Shown: positions 35,553-44,269, numbered from the stretch's first letter. The stretch is DNA of 64,000 nucleotides from Nitrospiraceae bacterium UBA2600 (GCA_002339325.1 DDKK01000024.1:26613-90612); one strand, 5' to 3'. Notes: generated by a model from the letters alone, not told the origin. Numbers and translations: made by a program.

Positions 35553-35879
35553 CTATTTTGTTTTGTTATAACTTACGGATTTTATGAGGTGCTCTGGTTT
35601 TCCTGTAATATATACAACCTTTTTTCTGTCTGGAAAAATAAGAGCATATTCTTTGTTCTCAATTCTTACGAAGGATGTAAGAGAAGCCCTTTCGGCTATG
35701 AGAGTCTTCTGCTCTCTTAAAAGCTCTTTTTTCTGCTCCTCAAGACTGCTTAAACGATACTCTATGGCAATTACATTTGAACGAACCCAAAGAATTGCAA
35801 AAATAGACAGAAGAGTGAAAACAACAATCCCTATCTGTATTAGAGTAATAAATCTTGATACAGGAGCTAATTTAAGCAT
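35553..35879 (-). CDS. ftsL: Cell division protein FtsL
   Basis: This 108-residue protein has one membrane helix (about residues 9-31) followed by a coiled coil (YRLSSLEEQKKELLREQK). FtsL has little sequence conservation, so the call rests on this layout and the position between rsmH and ftsI. The start overlaps the rsmH stop by 13 bases. Confidence 0.85.
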   Translation of the reverse strand: MLKLAPVSRFITLIQIGIVVFTLLSIFAILWVRSNVIAIEYRLSSLEEQKKELLREQKTLIAERASLTSFVRIENKEYALIFPDRKKVVYITGKPEHLIKSVSYNKTK

Positions 35880-36769
35880 AGCTTTTGCCCTCCTCTCAGT
35901 CTTGCACTTCTTGAAGAAGGATTTCTTGTAACCTCCTCCAAAGTTGGTAAAAGGGGTTTTTTTGTTATTATTCGAAGCATGCCTTTAGCCTCTTCTTCTC
36001 TGAAAAAATTTTTCACCATTCTGTCTTCTCCCGAATGATAGGATATAACGCAGATTCTTCCGTCTTTTGATAGAAGTTCAATAGCCTGCGAAAGTCCCTC
36101 TTTGAGTTCTTCAAACTCCTTGTTAACTTCAATCCTTATGGCCTGAAAAATCTGTGTAGCAGGGTGTGTTTTTCCTCTTCTTGGTATGCTTTTTCTTATT
36201 AGCTCTGCAAGTTCTTTACACGTGTCAATCGTCTTCTTATGCCTGTATCTTACAATCTCTCTTGCGACCTTTCTTGCAAAAGGTTCATCACCGTAGTCTC
36301 TGAAAATCTGCTCGAGTTTGTGTTGGGGATATCTGTTTACAACTTCCCAAGCAGTCATTGAAGTCTCTCTGTCCATTCTCATATCAAGAAGCTCGTCGGA
36401 GTAGAAACTAAAACCTCTTGAAAAATCTCTCAGTTGAAGCATTGATACACCAAGGTCAAAAAGTATTCCATCAATTTTTTCAATTCCCTTTTCGAGCAAT
36501 ACCTCTTTTAGTTCTGAAAATTTTGATTTCACTAACGCAACTCTGTAGTCACTAAGAAACTCTCTTGCGCACTTTAATGCAGTCTCATCTCTGTCCAATC
36601 CAATTATTCTGCCTCTTTCGCCAAGTCTTTTAAGAATTTCCATGGCATGACCTCCACATCCAACCGTCGCATCTACGTAAATTCCATCTTCTTTGATGTT
36701 CAAAATCTGCAAGACCTCATTTACCATTACAGGTGTGTGAATTTTATAATCCATACTTAGAGAGGGCAT
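35867..36769 (-). CDS. rsmH: 16S rRNA m4C1402 methyltransferase RsmH (MraW)
   Basis: This 300-residue SAM methyltransferase modifies C1402 of 16S rRNA. HTPVMVNEVL and DATVGCGGHAMEIL form the SAM site, GILFDLGVSMLQLRDFSRGF and RMDRETSMTAWEVVN are RsmH signatures, and RVAREIVRYR-like basic stretches follow. The ATG at 36769 overlaps the mraZ stop by 26 bases. A start five codons later (36754) is also possible. Confidence 0.96.
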   Translation of the reverse strand: MPSLSMDYKIHTPVMVNEVLQILNIKEDGIYVDATVGCGGHAMEILKRLGERGRIIGLDRDETALKCAREFLSDYRVALVKSKFSELKEVLLEKGIEKIDGILFDLGVSMLQLRDFSRGFSFYSDELLDMRMDRETSMTAWEVVNRYPQHKLEQIFRDYGDEPFARKVAREIVRYRHKKTIDTCKELAELIRKSIPRRGKTHPATQIFQAIRIEVNKEFEELKEGLSQAIELLSKDGRICVISYHSGEDRMVKNFFREEEAKGMLRIITKKPLLPTLEEVTRNPSSRSARLRGGQKLCLN

Positions 36770-37199
36770 CCTGTATCCTCTTAATATCTACTTTAGATGG
36801 GTCTGTAATACTATCCCAAGTTGACTTATCCCATATTTCGATTCTTTCAATCTGACCTACAATTACAACCTCAGCATTTATGCCAGCATCCTGTCTGTGT
36901 TCATAAGGAATTAATAACCTTCCCTGTTTATCGAGTTCACAGGGAACCGCAGAAGCTATAACTCTGCGAAGGAAATACATGACAGCTTCATCTGACCTTG
37001 GAAGTTGCCTAATTTTTTCCTCCATTTTTAGCCATTCTTCAAGAGGATAAAGATGTAATGCCTTATCAAAAGGAGCATTGGTCAAGTAGAGCTTTCCCGA
37101 GGAATACTTACTTGTTAATACTTCCCTTAGGGAAGAAGGCATAATAACCCTTCCCTTTTGGTCTAAATTATGGTAATATTTTCCTATGAAAGATATCAT
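36744..37199 (-). CDS. mraZ: MraZ, transcriptional regulator of the dcw operon
   Basis: This 151-residue protein has two SpoVT/AbrB-like repeats. FIGKYYHNLDQKGRVIMPSS starts the first, and CELDKQGRLLIPYEH lies in the second. MraZ binds repeats in its own promoter and represses the dcw operon in E. coli. I chose the ATG at 37199, because the alternative TTG at 37229 would sit inside the -10 box, upstream of the likely transcription start. It overlaps rsmH by 26 bases. Confidence 0.94.
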   Translation of the reverse strand: MISFIGKYYHNLDQKGRVIMPSSLREVLTSKYSSGKLYLTNAPFDKALHLYPLEEWLKMEEKIRQLPRSDEAVMYFLRRVIASAVPCELDKQGRLLIPYEHRQDAGINAEVVIVGQIERIEIWDKSTWDSITDPSKVDIKRIQDALSKYGL

Positions 37200-37202
37200 G
37201 CT

Positions 37203-37226
37203 CCACTTTCTACCACTATTTACCAC
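37203..37226 (-). promoter_or_regulatory. MraZ operator: three direct repeats at 10-base period
   Basis: On the reverse strand GTGG occurs three times at exact 10-base spacing (complements at 37203-37206, 37213-37216 and 37223-37226). The start-codon-proximal copy reads AAAGTGG. Known MraZ sites are three direct TGG-core repeats with the same period. The array covers the predicted transcription start and the leader, so bound MraZ could repress the operon. Confidence 0.75.
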
Positions 37227-37228
37227 CA

Positions 37229-37257
37229 ATAATATACTAAGGTGAAAATTTTGTCAA
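37229..37257 (-). promoter_or_regulatory. dcw operon promoter (Pmra)
   Basis: The reverse strand has TTGACA (37252-37257), a 17-base spacer and TATTAT (37229-37234). Transcription should start near 37222, giving a leader of about 23 bases. It would drive at least the first genes of the roughly 20 kb minus-strand operon. Confidence 0.85.
37233..37238 (+). promoter_or_regulatory. Possible -10 box of bioF
   Basis: TATACT lies on the plus strand 31 bases before the bioF ATG. No clear -35 is found at 17 bases. It overlaps the divergent dcw promoter, and the MraZ repeats lie directly upstream, so the two units may influence each other. Confidence 0.3.
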
Positions 37258-37269
37258 GAGGTCTTTTTT

Positions 37270-38442
37270 ATGAATGAAAAAATTTTTGATATTTTTGAAA
37301 AAAAACTTGAAGAACTCAAGGGAAAAATACTCTACCGTTCAATCAAGGACATAGAATCTACTGCCAAGATGAGGATTACCTTCGAAGGCAAGGAATACCT
37401 GAATTTTGCGTCTAATGACTATCTTGGACTTACTAAACATCCCCTTGTTGTTGCCGCCGCTAAAGAAGCATTAGAAATTTTCGGAGTTGGAAGTGGCGCT
37501 TCAAGACTTCTTGCAGGAGGAACAGTATTTCACAGAAAACTTGAGGAGGAAATTTGTAAATTTAAGGGAGCAGAATCTTCTTTGCTCATGAATTCCGGTT
37601 ACTCTGCAAATGTTTCCCTCATACCTGCTCTCACCTCCGAAGATGACATTATCCTCAGCGATGAATTAAATCATGCAAGCATAATAGACGGTTGCCGATT
37701 AAGCAGAGCAAAAAAATTTATCTATCGCCACAGGGACATAGAGGAGATAGAGAAAATACTGAAAGAAAATGACTGTAAGGGTAAAAAAGTTTTGATAACC
37801 GATACAGTTTTCAGCATGGATGGAACTTTAGCTCCCCTTAAAGAAATTTACCAGCTCTGTAGGGAATATGATGTTCTTCTTTATATTGACGATGCCCATG
37901 GAACAGGAGTTTTAGGACAAGGATATGGAGCTCTCAGACATTTCGGGCTTCAATCTGAGAGTTTTGTTGTTCAGATGGGCACTCTTTCAAAAGCTCTGGG
38001 TTCTTTTGGTGCCTTTGTCTGCGGTAAAGATACTATCATTAAATGGTTTATAAATTCTGCAAGGGGCTTTATATTTTCAACCTCTCTGCCAGCGTTATTA
38101 GCTGCCTCTGCTTACGCATCACTGCAAATAATAAAGGAAGAAGAACTTTTGAAAAAACTTTGGAATAATACGGAAAAAGTAAAAGGGTCAGTAGAAAAAC
38201 TCGGACTTAAAACAACTGAAACGGAGACTCCAATTATTCCATTACTCTTTGAAAGTATTGAAGAGGCACAGAGAGCATCGGAAATTCTTAAGTCCTTTCA
38301 AATATTTGCTCCTATCATAAGACCTCCGACAGTAAAAACACCGAGGATAAGAATTTCCGTTAGTGCTGGCCATACAGAAGAGGATATTAACAGACTATTA
38401 GAAGCGCTTATCCGCCTTTACCAACAACTTCGCCCAACTTGA
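37270..38442 (+). CDS. bioF: 8-amino-7-oxononanoate synthase-like PLP enzyme
   Basis: This 390-residue alpha-oxoamine synthase joins a CoA or ACP thioester to an amino acid; AON synthase (biotin) is the best match. FASNDYLGL, GSGASRLLAGG and the PLP Lys241 in GTLSKALGS are visible. SDELNHASIIDG and YIDDAHGTGV complete the pocket. Glycine C-acetyltransferase (Kbl) is the close alternative. AGAGGT precedes the ATG. No other biotin gene lies next to it, and it is monocistronic. Its last 35 bases overlap pilC on the other strand. Confidence 0.85.
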   Translation: MNEKIFDIFEKKLEELKGKILYRSIKDIESTAKMRITFEGKEYLNFASNDYLGLTKHPLVVAAAKEALEIFGVGSGASRLLAGGTVFHRKLEEEICKFKGAESSLLMNSGYSANVSLIPALTSEDDIILSDELNHASIIDGCRLSRAKKFIYRHRDIEEIEKILKENDCKGKKVLITDTVFSMDGTLAPLKEIYQLCREYDVLLYIDDAHGTGVLGQGYGALRHFGLQSESFVVQMGTLSKALGSFGAFVCGKDTIIKWFINSARGFIFSTSLPALLAASAYASLQIIKEEELLKKLWNNTEKVKGSVEKLGLKTTETETPIIPLLFESIEEAQRASEILKSFQIFAPIIRPPTVKTPRIRISVSAGHTEEDINRLLEALIRLYQQLRPT

Positions 38443-39622
38443 ATATGGGCAGATAGAGGGATACGACTATAAAACCTATTGTAACACCAAGAAAGACAAT
38501 CAATGCAGGCTCAAGCATACTCATTAGATTTGCAACGGCATTATCCACTTCTTCATCATAAAAATCAGCAACTTTATTGAGCATATCATCAATTCCACCT
38601 GTAGACTCACCGACATTTACCATCTGGATGAAAATAGGTGGGAAAAGTTCTGTCCTTGATTTTAGAACCTCTGTCAATGACTTACCAGCAGTTATATCAT
38701 CTCGCATACTTATTATGACGTCTTCGATTACTTTATTGCCCGATGCCCTGGCAGAAATCTCCATACTGTTAAGTATAGGAACACCACTTCCAAGTAGAGT
38801 GCCTAAAGTTCTTGCAAATCTTGAAAGGGAGGCTTTTAAAAGAATTACACCAAGCAAGGGAAATTTAAGCAAAATGTTATCTGTTATCTTTTTACCTTGT
38901 TCTGTTTTTCGAAAAATTCTTACGAATACAAAAAAGCCAATTATACCGAAAAGAATAAAAATGCCTGACTGAACCATAAAATTACTCAGAGCTATCGTAA
39001 CCCTCGTTGGAAGAGGAAGCTCCAAGCCCATCTCTCCGAATAGCTTGGCAAAGGTCGGTATAACAAAAATCATTATCACCGCTACCACTAAGACTGCTAT
39101 GGCTATAACCATTGAGGGATAAATCATTGCACCAATAATTTTCCTCTTCAGTTTAATCATTTTTTCAAAATAATCGGCCATCTTAAACAGCACTTTGTCA
39201 AGCATACCGCCTTCCTCGCCAGCCCTTATCATGTTAACAAAGAGAGTGCTGAAAACTTTCGGATGTCTTTTCATAGCATCGGCAAGAGAAGAGCCTTTTT
39301 CTATGTCATTACGCATTTGAATGAGAATTTTTCTAAAGTTTTTGTTTTTAATCTGACCGATTATGGCATCCAAAGCCTGAACAATTGGAACTCCTGAGCT
39401 AAAAAGAGTTGCAAACTGACGGGTGAAAAAGAGGATATCCTTTTGGGAGACTCCTCCGCCGATTCGAAAAGCTTTAGCTTCCTCTTTTTCTCTCACATAG
39501 CGGGGTATAATACCCTGCTTTCTCAGAGCTATTATGAGGTCGCCTTCGCTTTCTGCCTCGGTCTCACCGGTGACCAAAGTTCCTTCTTGTGTTCTGCCTT
39601 TCCAAATATATACGGCAGGCAT
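38408..39622 (-). CDS. pilC: Type IV pilus / type II secretion inner-membrane platform protein PilC/GspF
   Basis: This 404-residue protein has two GspF domains (about residues 65-190 and 270-395) with three membrane helices. Each carries the LFSSGVPIVQALD- or LGSGVPILNSME-type motif and a GxSLxxA/GKSLTEV turn. PilC anchors the assembly ATPase and pilin polymerisation. It stands alone here, 21 bases after sdhD, with no pilB or pilT. It may be co-transcribed with sdhABCD or have its own signal; a GAGGT precedes the ATG. Confidence 0.9.
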   Translation of the reverse strand: MPAVYIWKGRTQEGTLVTGETEAESEGDLIIALRKQGIIPRYVREKEEAKAFRIGGGVSQKDILFFTRQFATLFSSGVPIVQALDAIIGQIKNKNFRKILIQMRNDIEKGSSLADAMKRHPKVFSTLFVNMIRAGEEGGMLDKVLFKMADYFEKMIKLKRKIIGAMIYPSMVIAIAVLVVAVIMIFVIPTFAKLFGEMGLELPLPTRVTIALSNFMVQSGIFILFGIIGFFVFVRIFRKTEQGKKITDNILLKFPLLGVILLKASLSRFARTLGTLLGSGVPILNSMEISARASGNKVIEDVIISMRDDITAGKSLTEVLKSRTELFPPIFIQMVNVGESTGGIDDMLNKVADFYDEEVDNAVANLMSMLEPALIVFLGVTIGFIVVSLYLPIFKLGEVVGKGG

Positions 39623-39643
39623 ACTTATACCTCAAATAATTTT

Positions 39644-39955
39644 TTAAAACAATACAATTTTTACCCCAAAAAAAGCAAGTGCTATAGGTAAAATAACTAA
39701 AAAAGTTTTTAAAAATTTTTTCGGATAACCTCTCACATACTCTGTTACAACTCCATTGAGTCCATAAAATCCGTGATATAAGGCTGAAAAGAGAAAAACA
39801 ATATTAAAAATTTTCCATGAAGACTCACTGAGTCTCTGCATAACCGCCTCATAGGAATAGTTATCGTGCCCCATGAAGTGCATTAAAATGAAATGATATA
39901 GTAATCCAACTACAAGAATCACACCTGTTATTCTATGCAAAAGCCAACTCCACAT
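39644..39955 (-). CDS. sdhD: Succinate dehydrogenase membrane anchor subunit D
   Basis: This 103-residue protein has three membrane helices with LLHRITGVILVVGLLYHF, which carries the first-helix His, and SALYHGFYGLNG, typical of SdhD-like anchors. It binds haem b and quinone with SdhC. The start overlaps the sdhC stop by one base. The assignment relies partly on position. Confidence 0.87.
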   Translation of the reverse strand: MWSWLLHRITGVILVVGLLYHFILMHFMGHDNYSYEAVMQRLSESSWKIFNIVFLFSALYHGFYGLNGVVTEYVRGYPKKFLKTFLVILPIALAFFGVKIVLF

Positions 39956-40299
39956 TAGAACACCTCCCTAAAAAAGTAAAAAGCTCCTACAACCCATACG
40001 ATAAAAACTAAAAGAGCTCCTACATATGCCATAGATTTATGATACTTCGTGGAAACTCCCATTTCAAGAAGAGTAATTCTTATTCCTGCAAAGACGTGTT
40101 TAAGCACAATGGCAAAGAGGATTAATTCGCCTATTTTAAGCAAGGGATTTTTCATAAATGCCATAAGTTTATTGTATGCAACAGGGTCTTTTAAATGACT
40201 TAAAACATAAATATGAGCTATCAGATAAAGGCTGAGTATTATACCAGTTACTCTATGAACAAGCCATGCGAGAGAACCTGTGTTCCAACGGTATCTCAT
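39955..40299 (-). CDS. sdhC: Succinate dehydrogenase cytochrome b subunit C
   Basis: This 114-residue protein has three membrane helices. WLVHRVTGIILSLYLIAHIY in the first and KHVFAGIR in the second are SdhC marks and contain the probable haem-ligating His residues. The start overlaps sdhB by 4 bases. Confidence 0.9.
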   Translation of the reverse strand: MRYRWNTGSLAWLVHRVTGIILSLYLIAHIYVLSHLKDPVAYNKLMAFMKNPLLKIGELILFAIVLKHVFAGIRITLLEMGVSTKYHKSMAYVGALLVFIVWVVGAFYFFREVF

Positions 40300-41015
40300 T
40301 TTTCACCTCCTGTAAAGCCTTTTTTCACAGCCAGTCTTTTGAGCTTGAGTATGTGCTTTGTTATATCTATCTCCTTTGGACATACCTCCACACAGTTAAA
40401 AATTGAGTGACATCGCCATACTCCATGTTCTCCTGTTATAGCTTCAAGCCTTTGCTCAGTTGCCCTATCACGAGTATCAAATAGAAATCTATATGCCTTT
40501 AGCAATGCGGAGGGTCCAAGATATTCCTTGTCAGCCCAGAATACAGGACAAGAGGTAGTGCAGCTACCACACATTATACAGGTTATAGATTCAAGAATCT
40601 TATGCTGGTCTTCAGGCGACTGAATTCTCTCCCTTTCAGGCGGCGGTTCTTCATTGATGAGATAGGGTAGAACTTTATCGTTTTTATGGAAAAACATTGT
40701 CATGTCTACCACAAGGTCTTTTATAACAGGCAAAGCTGGTAGAGGCTCTATCTCAATTATTTCAGGTAAATCCTTTACAAGGGTTTGACAGGCAAGGCGA
40801 TTTTGTCCATTTATCTTCATTGCGCAAGAACCGCATACTCCATGAGCACAGGATTTTCTGAAAGTTAAAGTGCCGTCCATTGTTTCTTTTATTTTTATAA
40901 GGCCATCTAAAACCCTTTCCATGCTGTTAAGTTTTACCCTGAATTCGTCCCATCTTGTTGAAGGGTTTTCATCGGGCAAGTATCTTTTAATTTTGAAAGT
41001 GTAATATTTGCTCAT
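40296..41015 (-). CDS. sdhB: Succinate dehydrogenase/fumarate reductase iron-sulfur subunit
   Basis: This 239-residue protein carries the electron wire. CAHGVCGSCAMKINGQNRLAC ligates the [2Fe-2S] cluster. CIMCGSCTTSCPVFW and CHSIFNCVEVCPKEID hold the [4Fe-4S] and [3Fe-4S] clusters. It starts one base inside the sdhA stop. Confidence 0.96.
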   Translation of the reverse strand: MSKYYTFKIKRYLPDENPSTRWDEFRVKLNSMERVLDGLIKIKETMDGTLTFRKSCAHGVCGSCAMKINGQNRLACQTLVKDLPEIIEIEPLPALPVIKDLVVDMTMFFHKNDKVLPYLINEEPPPERERIQSPEDQHKILESITCIMCGSCTTSCPVFWADKEYLGPSALLKAYRFLFDTRDRATEQRLEAITGEHGVWRCHSIFNCVEVCPKEIDITKHILKLKRLAVKKGFTGGEK

Positions 41016-42748
41016 CAGTATTTCCTCTCCTCTGGTTTAAATCTTGTTAATTTAACAGGTTTGTATTTAAAGGTAATGCCTTTGTCTCCCTGAAATGCAA
41101 AGGTATGCTTAAGCCAGTTTTCATCATCCCTTTTTGTATAGTCTTCCCTGCAATGAGCTCCTCTGCTTTCTGTTCTCTGCAATGCGCAAGAGGCAATAAC
41201 TTCTGATAGAGTTAACATGTGCCCAAGCTCAATTGCTTCAAGAAGGTCTGTATTGAATGTGTTTGATTTATCAGCAATTGATATGTCTTTGTATCTTTCC
41301 TTTAATGCTTGTAATTCATCAAGAAGAACTTTAAGCTCTTCTTCTTTTCTAAAAACAGAGCATTTATCCATCATGGCAGATTGCAAGTCTCTTCTTACTG
41401 AAGCCACTGTTTCTCTTCCATTACTCTTTCTTATCATATCTAAACAATCTGCAATGAGAGAGATTCTTTCCTTTTTAACCTTGCCTTTTGTAGCAGTCTT
41501 CAAGGTGGAACTTGCTGCCTTTCCAGCTCTTCTTCCAAAGACAACAGTATCAAGGAGGGAGTTACAACCGAGTCTATTTGCACCATGAACAGACACACAA
41601 GCACACTCACCAGCAGCATAAAGACCTTCTACAACTGAGCCATCTATGTCTCTCAAAACCCTCCCATCATTGTCCGTTGGAATGCCACCCATTGCATAAT
41701 GGGCAGTGGGAACAACAGGAATTGGGGCTTCCGAGGGGTCAATTCCCATGTATATTTTGCAAAAAGTTGTTATCTCAGGAAGTCTCTCTTCAAGAATTTT
41801 TCTATCTACATGTCTTAAATCAAGATAAACATAGTCTTTCCCATCAATACCTCTACCCTCTCTTATCTCCGTTAGAATTGCACGGGATACCATATCACGA
41901 GGGGCTAAGTCTTTTATTGTTGGGGCATACCTTTCCATAAATCTTTCGCCTTTCCCATTTATGAGAATTCCGCCTTCGCCTCTTGCACCTTCGGTAATCA
42001 ATATTCCAAGCCCGTAAAGTCCTGTAGGATGGAACTGAAAGAACTCCATATCTTCGAGGGGCAGTCCCTGCCTAAAAAGCATGCTAAGACATTCACCTGT
42101 ACTTGCATAGGCATTTGAGGTTACTTTAAAGACCTTTCCATATCCACCGCTTGCTATTATCACTGCCTTTGATTCAAAGACATGAAGAGAGCCATCTTTT
42201 ATGTTAACGGCAATTATACCCTGAACAGCATTGTTTTCTACGACAATATCAAGCACTTGAAACTCCTGAAAAAATCTAACGCCTTTGAGCTGACATTGCT
42301 CATAAAGAGCAAAAAGCACTGCATGACCTGTTCTGTCAGCAGAGTAGCATGCTCTTCTAACTGGTGCTTTACCAAACTCCCTTGTATGCCCGCCAAATCT
42401 CCTCTGGGCAATCTTACCTTCTGGCGTGCGAGAGAAAGGTACACCCATATGCTCAAGCTCAATGATAGTTGGAATAGCATCGTAGCACATAATTTCAATG
42501 GCATCTTGGTCACCAAGAAAATCGCTTCCCTTTACAGTATCATAGGTATGCCACTCGGGGCTGTCTTCTTCTTCATTTCCAAGAGCAGCTCCAATACCAC
42601 CTTGTGCTGCTGTAGAATGGGAACGAGTAGGATAAAGCTTACTTAAAACTCCAACTGTTCCGTGATTAATACATTCAATGGCTGCACGGCATCCCGCAAG
42701 ACCAGAACCGATAATAACTGTGTCAAAATAGTGCCTGTTAATCTCCAT
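41015..42748 (-). CDS. sdhA: Succinate dehydrogenase/fumarate reductase flavoprotein
   Basis: This 577-residue subunit oxidises succinate. The FAD-binding start is VIIGSGLAGCRAAIE, and RSHSTAAQGG contains the His for covalent FAD. HPTGLYGLGILITEGARGEGG is the substrate loop, and HYAMGGIPTD and GANRLGCNSL follow. Without membrane-potential data, the direction (SQR or QFR) cannot be told apart. It heads the sdhABCD operon and diverges from malic enzyme. Confidence 0.96.
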   Translation of the reverse strand: MEINRHYFDTVIIGSGLAGCRAAIECINHGTVGVLSKLYPTRSHSTAAQGGIGAALGNEEEDSPEWHTYDTVKGSDFLGDQDAIEIMCYDAIPTIIELEHMGVPFSRTPEGKIAQRRFGGHTREFGKAPVRRACYSADRTGHAVLFALYEQCQLKGVRFFQEFQVLDIVVENNAVQGIIAVNIKDGSLHVFESKAVIIASGGYGKVFKVTSNAYASTGECLSMLFRQGLPLEDMEFFQFHPTGLYGLGILITEGARGEGGILINGKGERFMERYAPTIKDLAPRDMVSRAILTEIREGRGIDGKDYVYLDLRHVDRKILEERLPEITTFCKIYMGIDPSEAPIPVVPTAHYAMGGIPTDNDGRVLRDIDGSVVEGLYAAGECACVSVHGANRLGCNSLLDTVVFGRRAGKAASSTLKTATKGKVKKERISLIADCLDMIRKSNGRETVASVRRDLQSAMMDKCSVFRKEEELKVLLDELQALKERYKDISIADKSNTFNTDLLEAIELGHMLTLSEVIASCALQRTESRGAHCREDYTKRDDENWLKHTFAFQGDKGITFKYKPVKLTRFKPEERKY

Positions 42749-42762
42749 TTACCTCTCCTTCT

Positions 42763-42790
42763 TTGCAAAAATTATTTTATTTTGTATAAT
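42763..42790 (+). promoter_or_regulatory. Promoter of the malic enzyme gene
   Basis: TTGCAA (42763-42768), a 16-base spacer and TATAAT (42785-42790) lead to the malic enzyme start at 42824 after an AGGGGGA Shine-Dalgarno. Confidence 0.7.
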
Positions 42791-42807
42791 TTATAGCACA
42801 ATGTCAA
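42779..42807 (-). promoter_or_regulatory. Possible promoter of sdhABCD
   Basis: The reverse strand has TTGACA (42802-42807) and, after 17 bases, CAAAAT (42779-42784), a weak -10. It overlaps the malic enzyme promoter on the other strand. AGGAGAGG precedes the sdhA ATG. Confidence 0.45.
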
Positions 42808-42823
42808 GATTAGGGGGACAAAA

Positions 42824-44227
42824 ATGGGATATGTGCCAAGTCCAAGTTATAGCATAACTGTTAGGGTAGAGATTGAAAATAGAATAGGAATGTTTGCCAA
42901 AATAGCCTCAGCTATCAGCAGTGCAGGTGGAGATTTAGGTTCAATCGATATTGTAAGAGTTGAAAGAGGAAAGATTATACGAGATATTACTGTAAATGCC
43001 AGAGACGAAGAACATGAGAAGAAAATCATTAAAGCATTAAAACACATTGAGGGAGTGAAAATTATAAGGGTCATGGACAGGACATTTCTTGTCCATGAAG
43101 GAGGTAAAATTGGCATATACAATAAGATAAATGTTAAGGGAAGAGAAGACCTCTCGAGGGTTTATACGCCAGGCGTAGCTCGAGTCTGCCTTGACATAAA
43201 TAAAAATCCTGAACATGTATATAAATATACAATAAAGGGAAACACTGTGGCAGTAATAACTGATGGTACAGCAGTTTTAGGGCTTGGCAATATCGGACCA
43301 GAAGCAGCAATGCCTGTCATGGAAGGAAAATGCATGTTATTCAAAGAGTTTGGCGGTGTCGATGCTTTTCCGATAGCTATAAAAACCACCGATGTGGACG
43401 AGCTTGTTAACATTATAAAAAATATTTCAACTCCTTTCGGTGGTATAAATCTTGAGGACATTGCTGCACCCCGATGTTTTGAAGTTGAAAGAAGACTGCG
43501 TGAAGAATTAGATATTCCTGTAATTCATGATGACCAGCACGGAACAGCCATAGTTACTCTTGCAGCCCTAATAAATGTTGGAAGAGTTCTAAAAAGAGAT
43601 ATAAGAGATTTTCGAGTTGTAATCTCAGGAGCAGGTGCTGCGGGTACTGCCACGGCATACATGCTTCTTGAATATGGCATAAAAGATATCATCGTTTGTG
43701 ACAGAGCAGGCACCCTTTATGAAGGAAGAACAGAAGATATGGATTCACACAAAGCAGAACTTGCCCAAAAAACAAATCCCAGAAAAATCAAGGGAAAACT
43801 TACCGATGCTCTTTCAGGAGCTCACGTATTTATTGGACTTTCTGCACCTAATATTCTCAAACCAGAAGACATTGAAAAAATGGAAAAAGACAGAGTTGTA
43901 TTCGCCCTTGCAAACCCAGACCCAGAAATTGCACCCGAGCTTGCAATGCCCCTTGTAAGAATCATGGCAACTGGAAGGTCTGACTATCCAAACCAAATAA
44001 ACAATGTTCTTGCTTTCCCAGGATTATTCAAGGGCTTGCTTGAGGTTAGAGCAAAGGGTGTTGATAAAGAGATATTCTTTGCCGCTGCTAATGCAATAGC
44101 GAACATAATCAAAGATGAAGAATTAAACGAAGATTATATAATACCGAGCATCTTTAATAAAAGAGTTGCTTTAGCTGTATCTAATGCTGTTTCAGAAAGG
44201 GCTAAAAAATTGAAATTAGCCAGATAA
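42824..44227 (+). CDS. NAD(P)-dependent malic enzyme with N-terminal ACT domain
   Basis: This 467-residue protein begins with an ACT domain (about residues 8-83), a regulatory ligand-binding fold. The malic enzyme part has RVYTPGVARVC, GLGNIGPEAAMPVMEGK, HDDQHGTAIVTLAAL and VVISGAGAAGTATAYML. It converts malate to pyruvate and CO2. The ACT domain suggests allosteric control by an amino acid or another small ligand, unlike the MaeB phosphotransacetylase fusion. It diverges from sdhABCD, so malate from the same pathway can leave the cycle here. Confidence 0.94.
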   Translation: MGYVPSPSYSITVRVEIENRIGMFAKIASAISSAGGDLGSIDIVRVERGKIIRDITVNARDEEHEKKIIKALKHIEGVKIIRVMDRTFLVHEGGKIGIYNKINVKGREDLSRVYTPGVARVCLDINKNPEHVYKYTIKGNTVAVITDGTAVLGLGNIGPEAAMPVMEGKCMLFKEFGGVDAFPIAIKTTDVDELVNIIKNISTPFGGINLEDIAAPRCFEVERRLREELDIPVIHDDQHGTAIVTLAALINVGRVLKRDIRDFRVVISGAGAAGTATAYMLLEYGIKDIIVCDRAGTLYEGRTEDMDSHKAELAQKTNPRKIKGKLTDALSGAHVFIGLSAPNILKPEDIEKMEKDRVVFALANPDPEIAPELAMPLVRIMATGRSDYPNQINNVLAFPGLFKGLLEVRAKGVDKEIFFAAANAIANIIKDEELNEDYIIPSIFNKRVALAVSNAVSERAKKLKLAR

Positions 44228-44240
44228 AACTGCTTTGTTG

Positions 44241-44269
44241 TTGACTTTTTTTTGTTTTTTTAATATTAT
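44241..44269 (+). promoter_or_regulatory. Promoter of the TAXI-TRAP operon
   Basis: TTGACT (44241-44246), a 17-base spacer made almost wholly of T, and TATTAT (44264-44269). AGGAGG precedes the ATG at 44302. The T-rich spacer was considered as a terminator but has no preceding hairpin. Confidence 0.75.

Noticed and set aside
37200..37229. TTG start for mraZ, adding ten residues
   Set aside because: The codon overlaps the -10 box and lies before the likely transcription start. The conserved MraZ sequence begins at the ATG at 37199.
44247..44263. T-rich run after malic enzyme as a terminator
   Set aside because: No stem precedes it, and it fits as the spacer of a TTGACT-17-TATTAT promoter.
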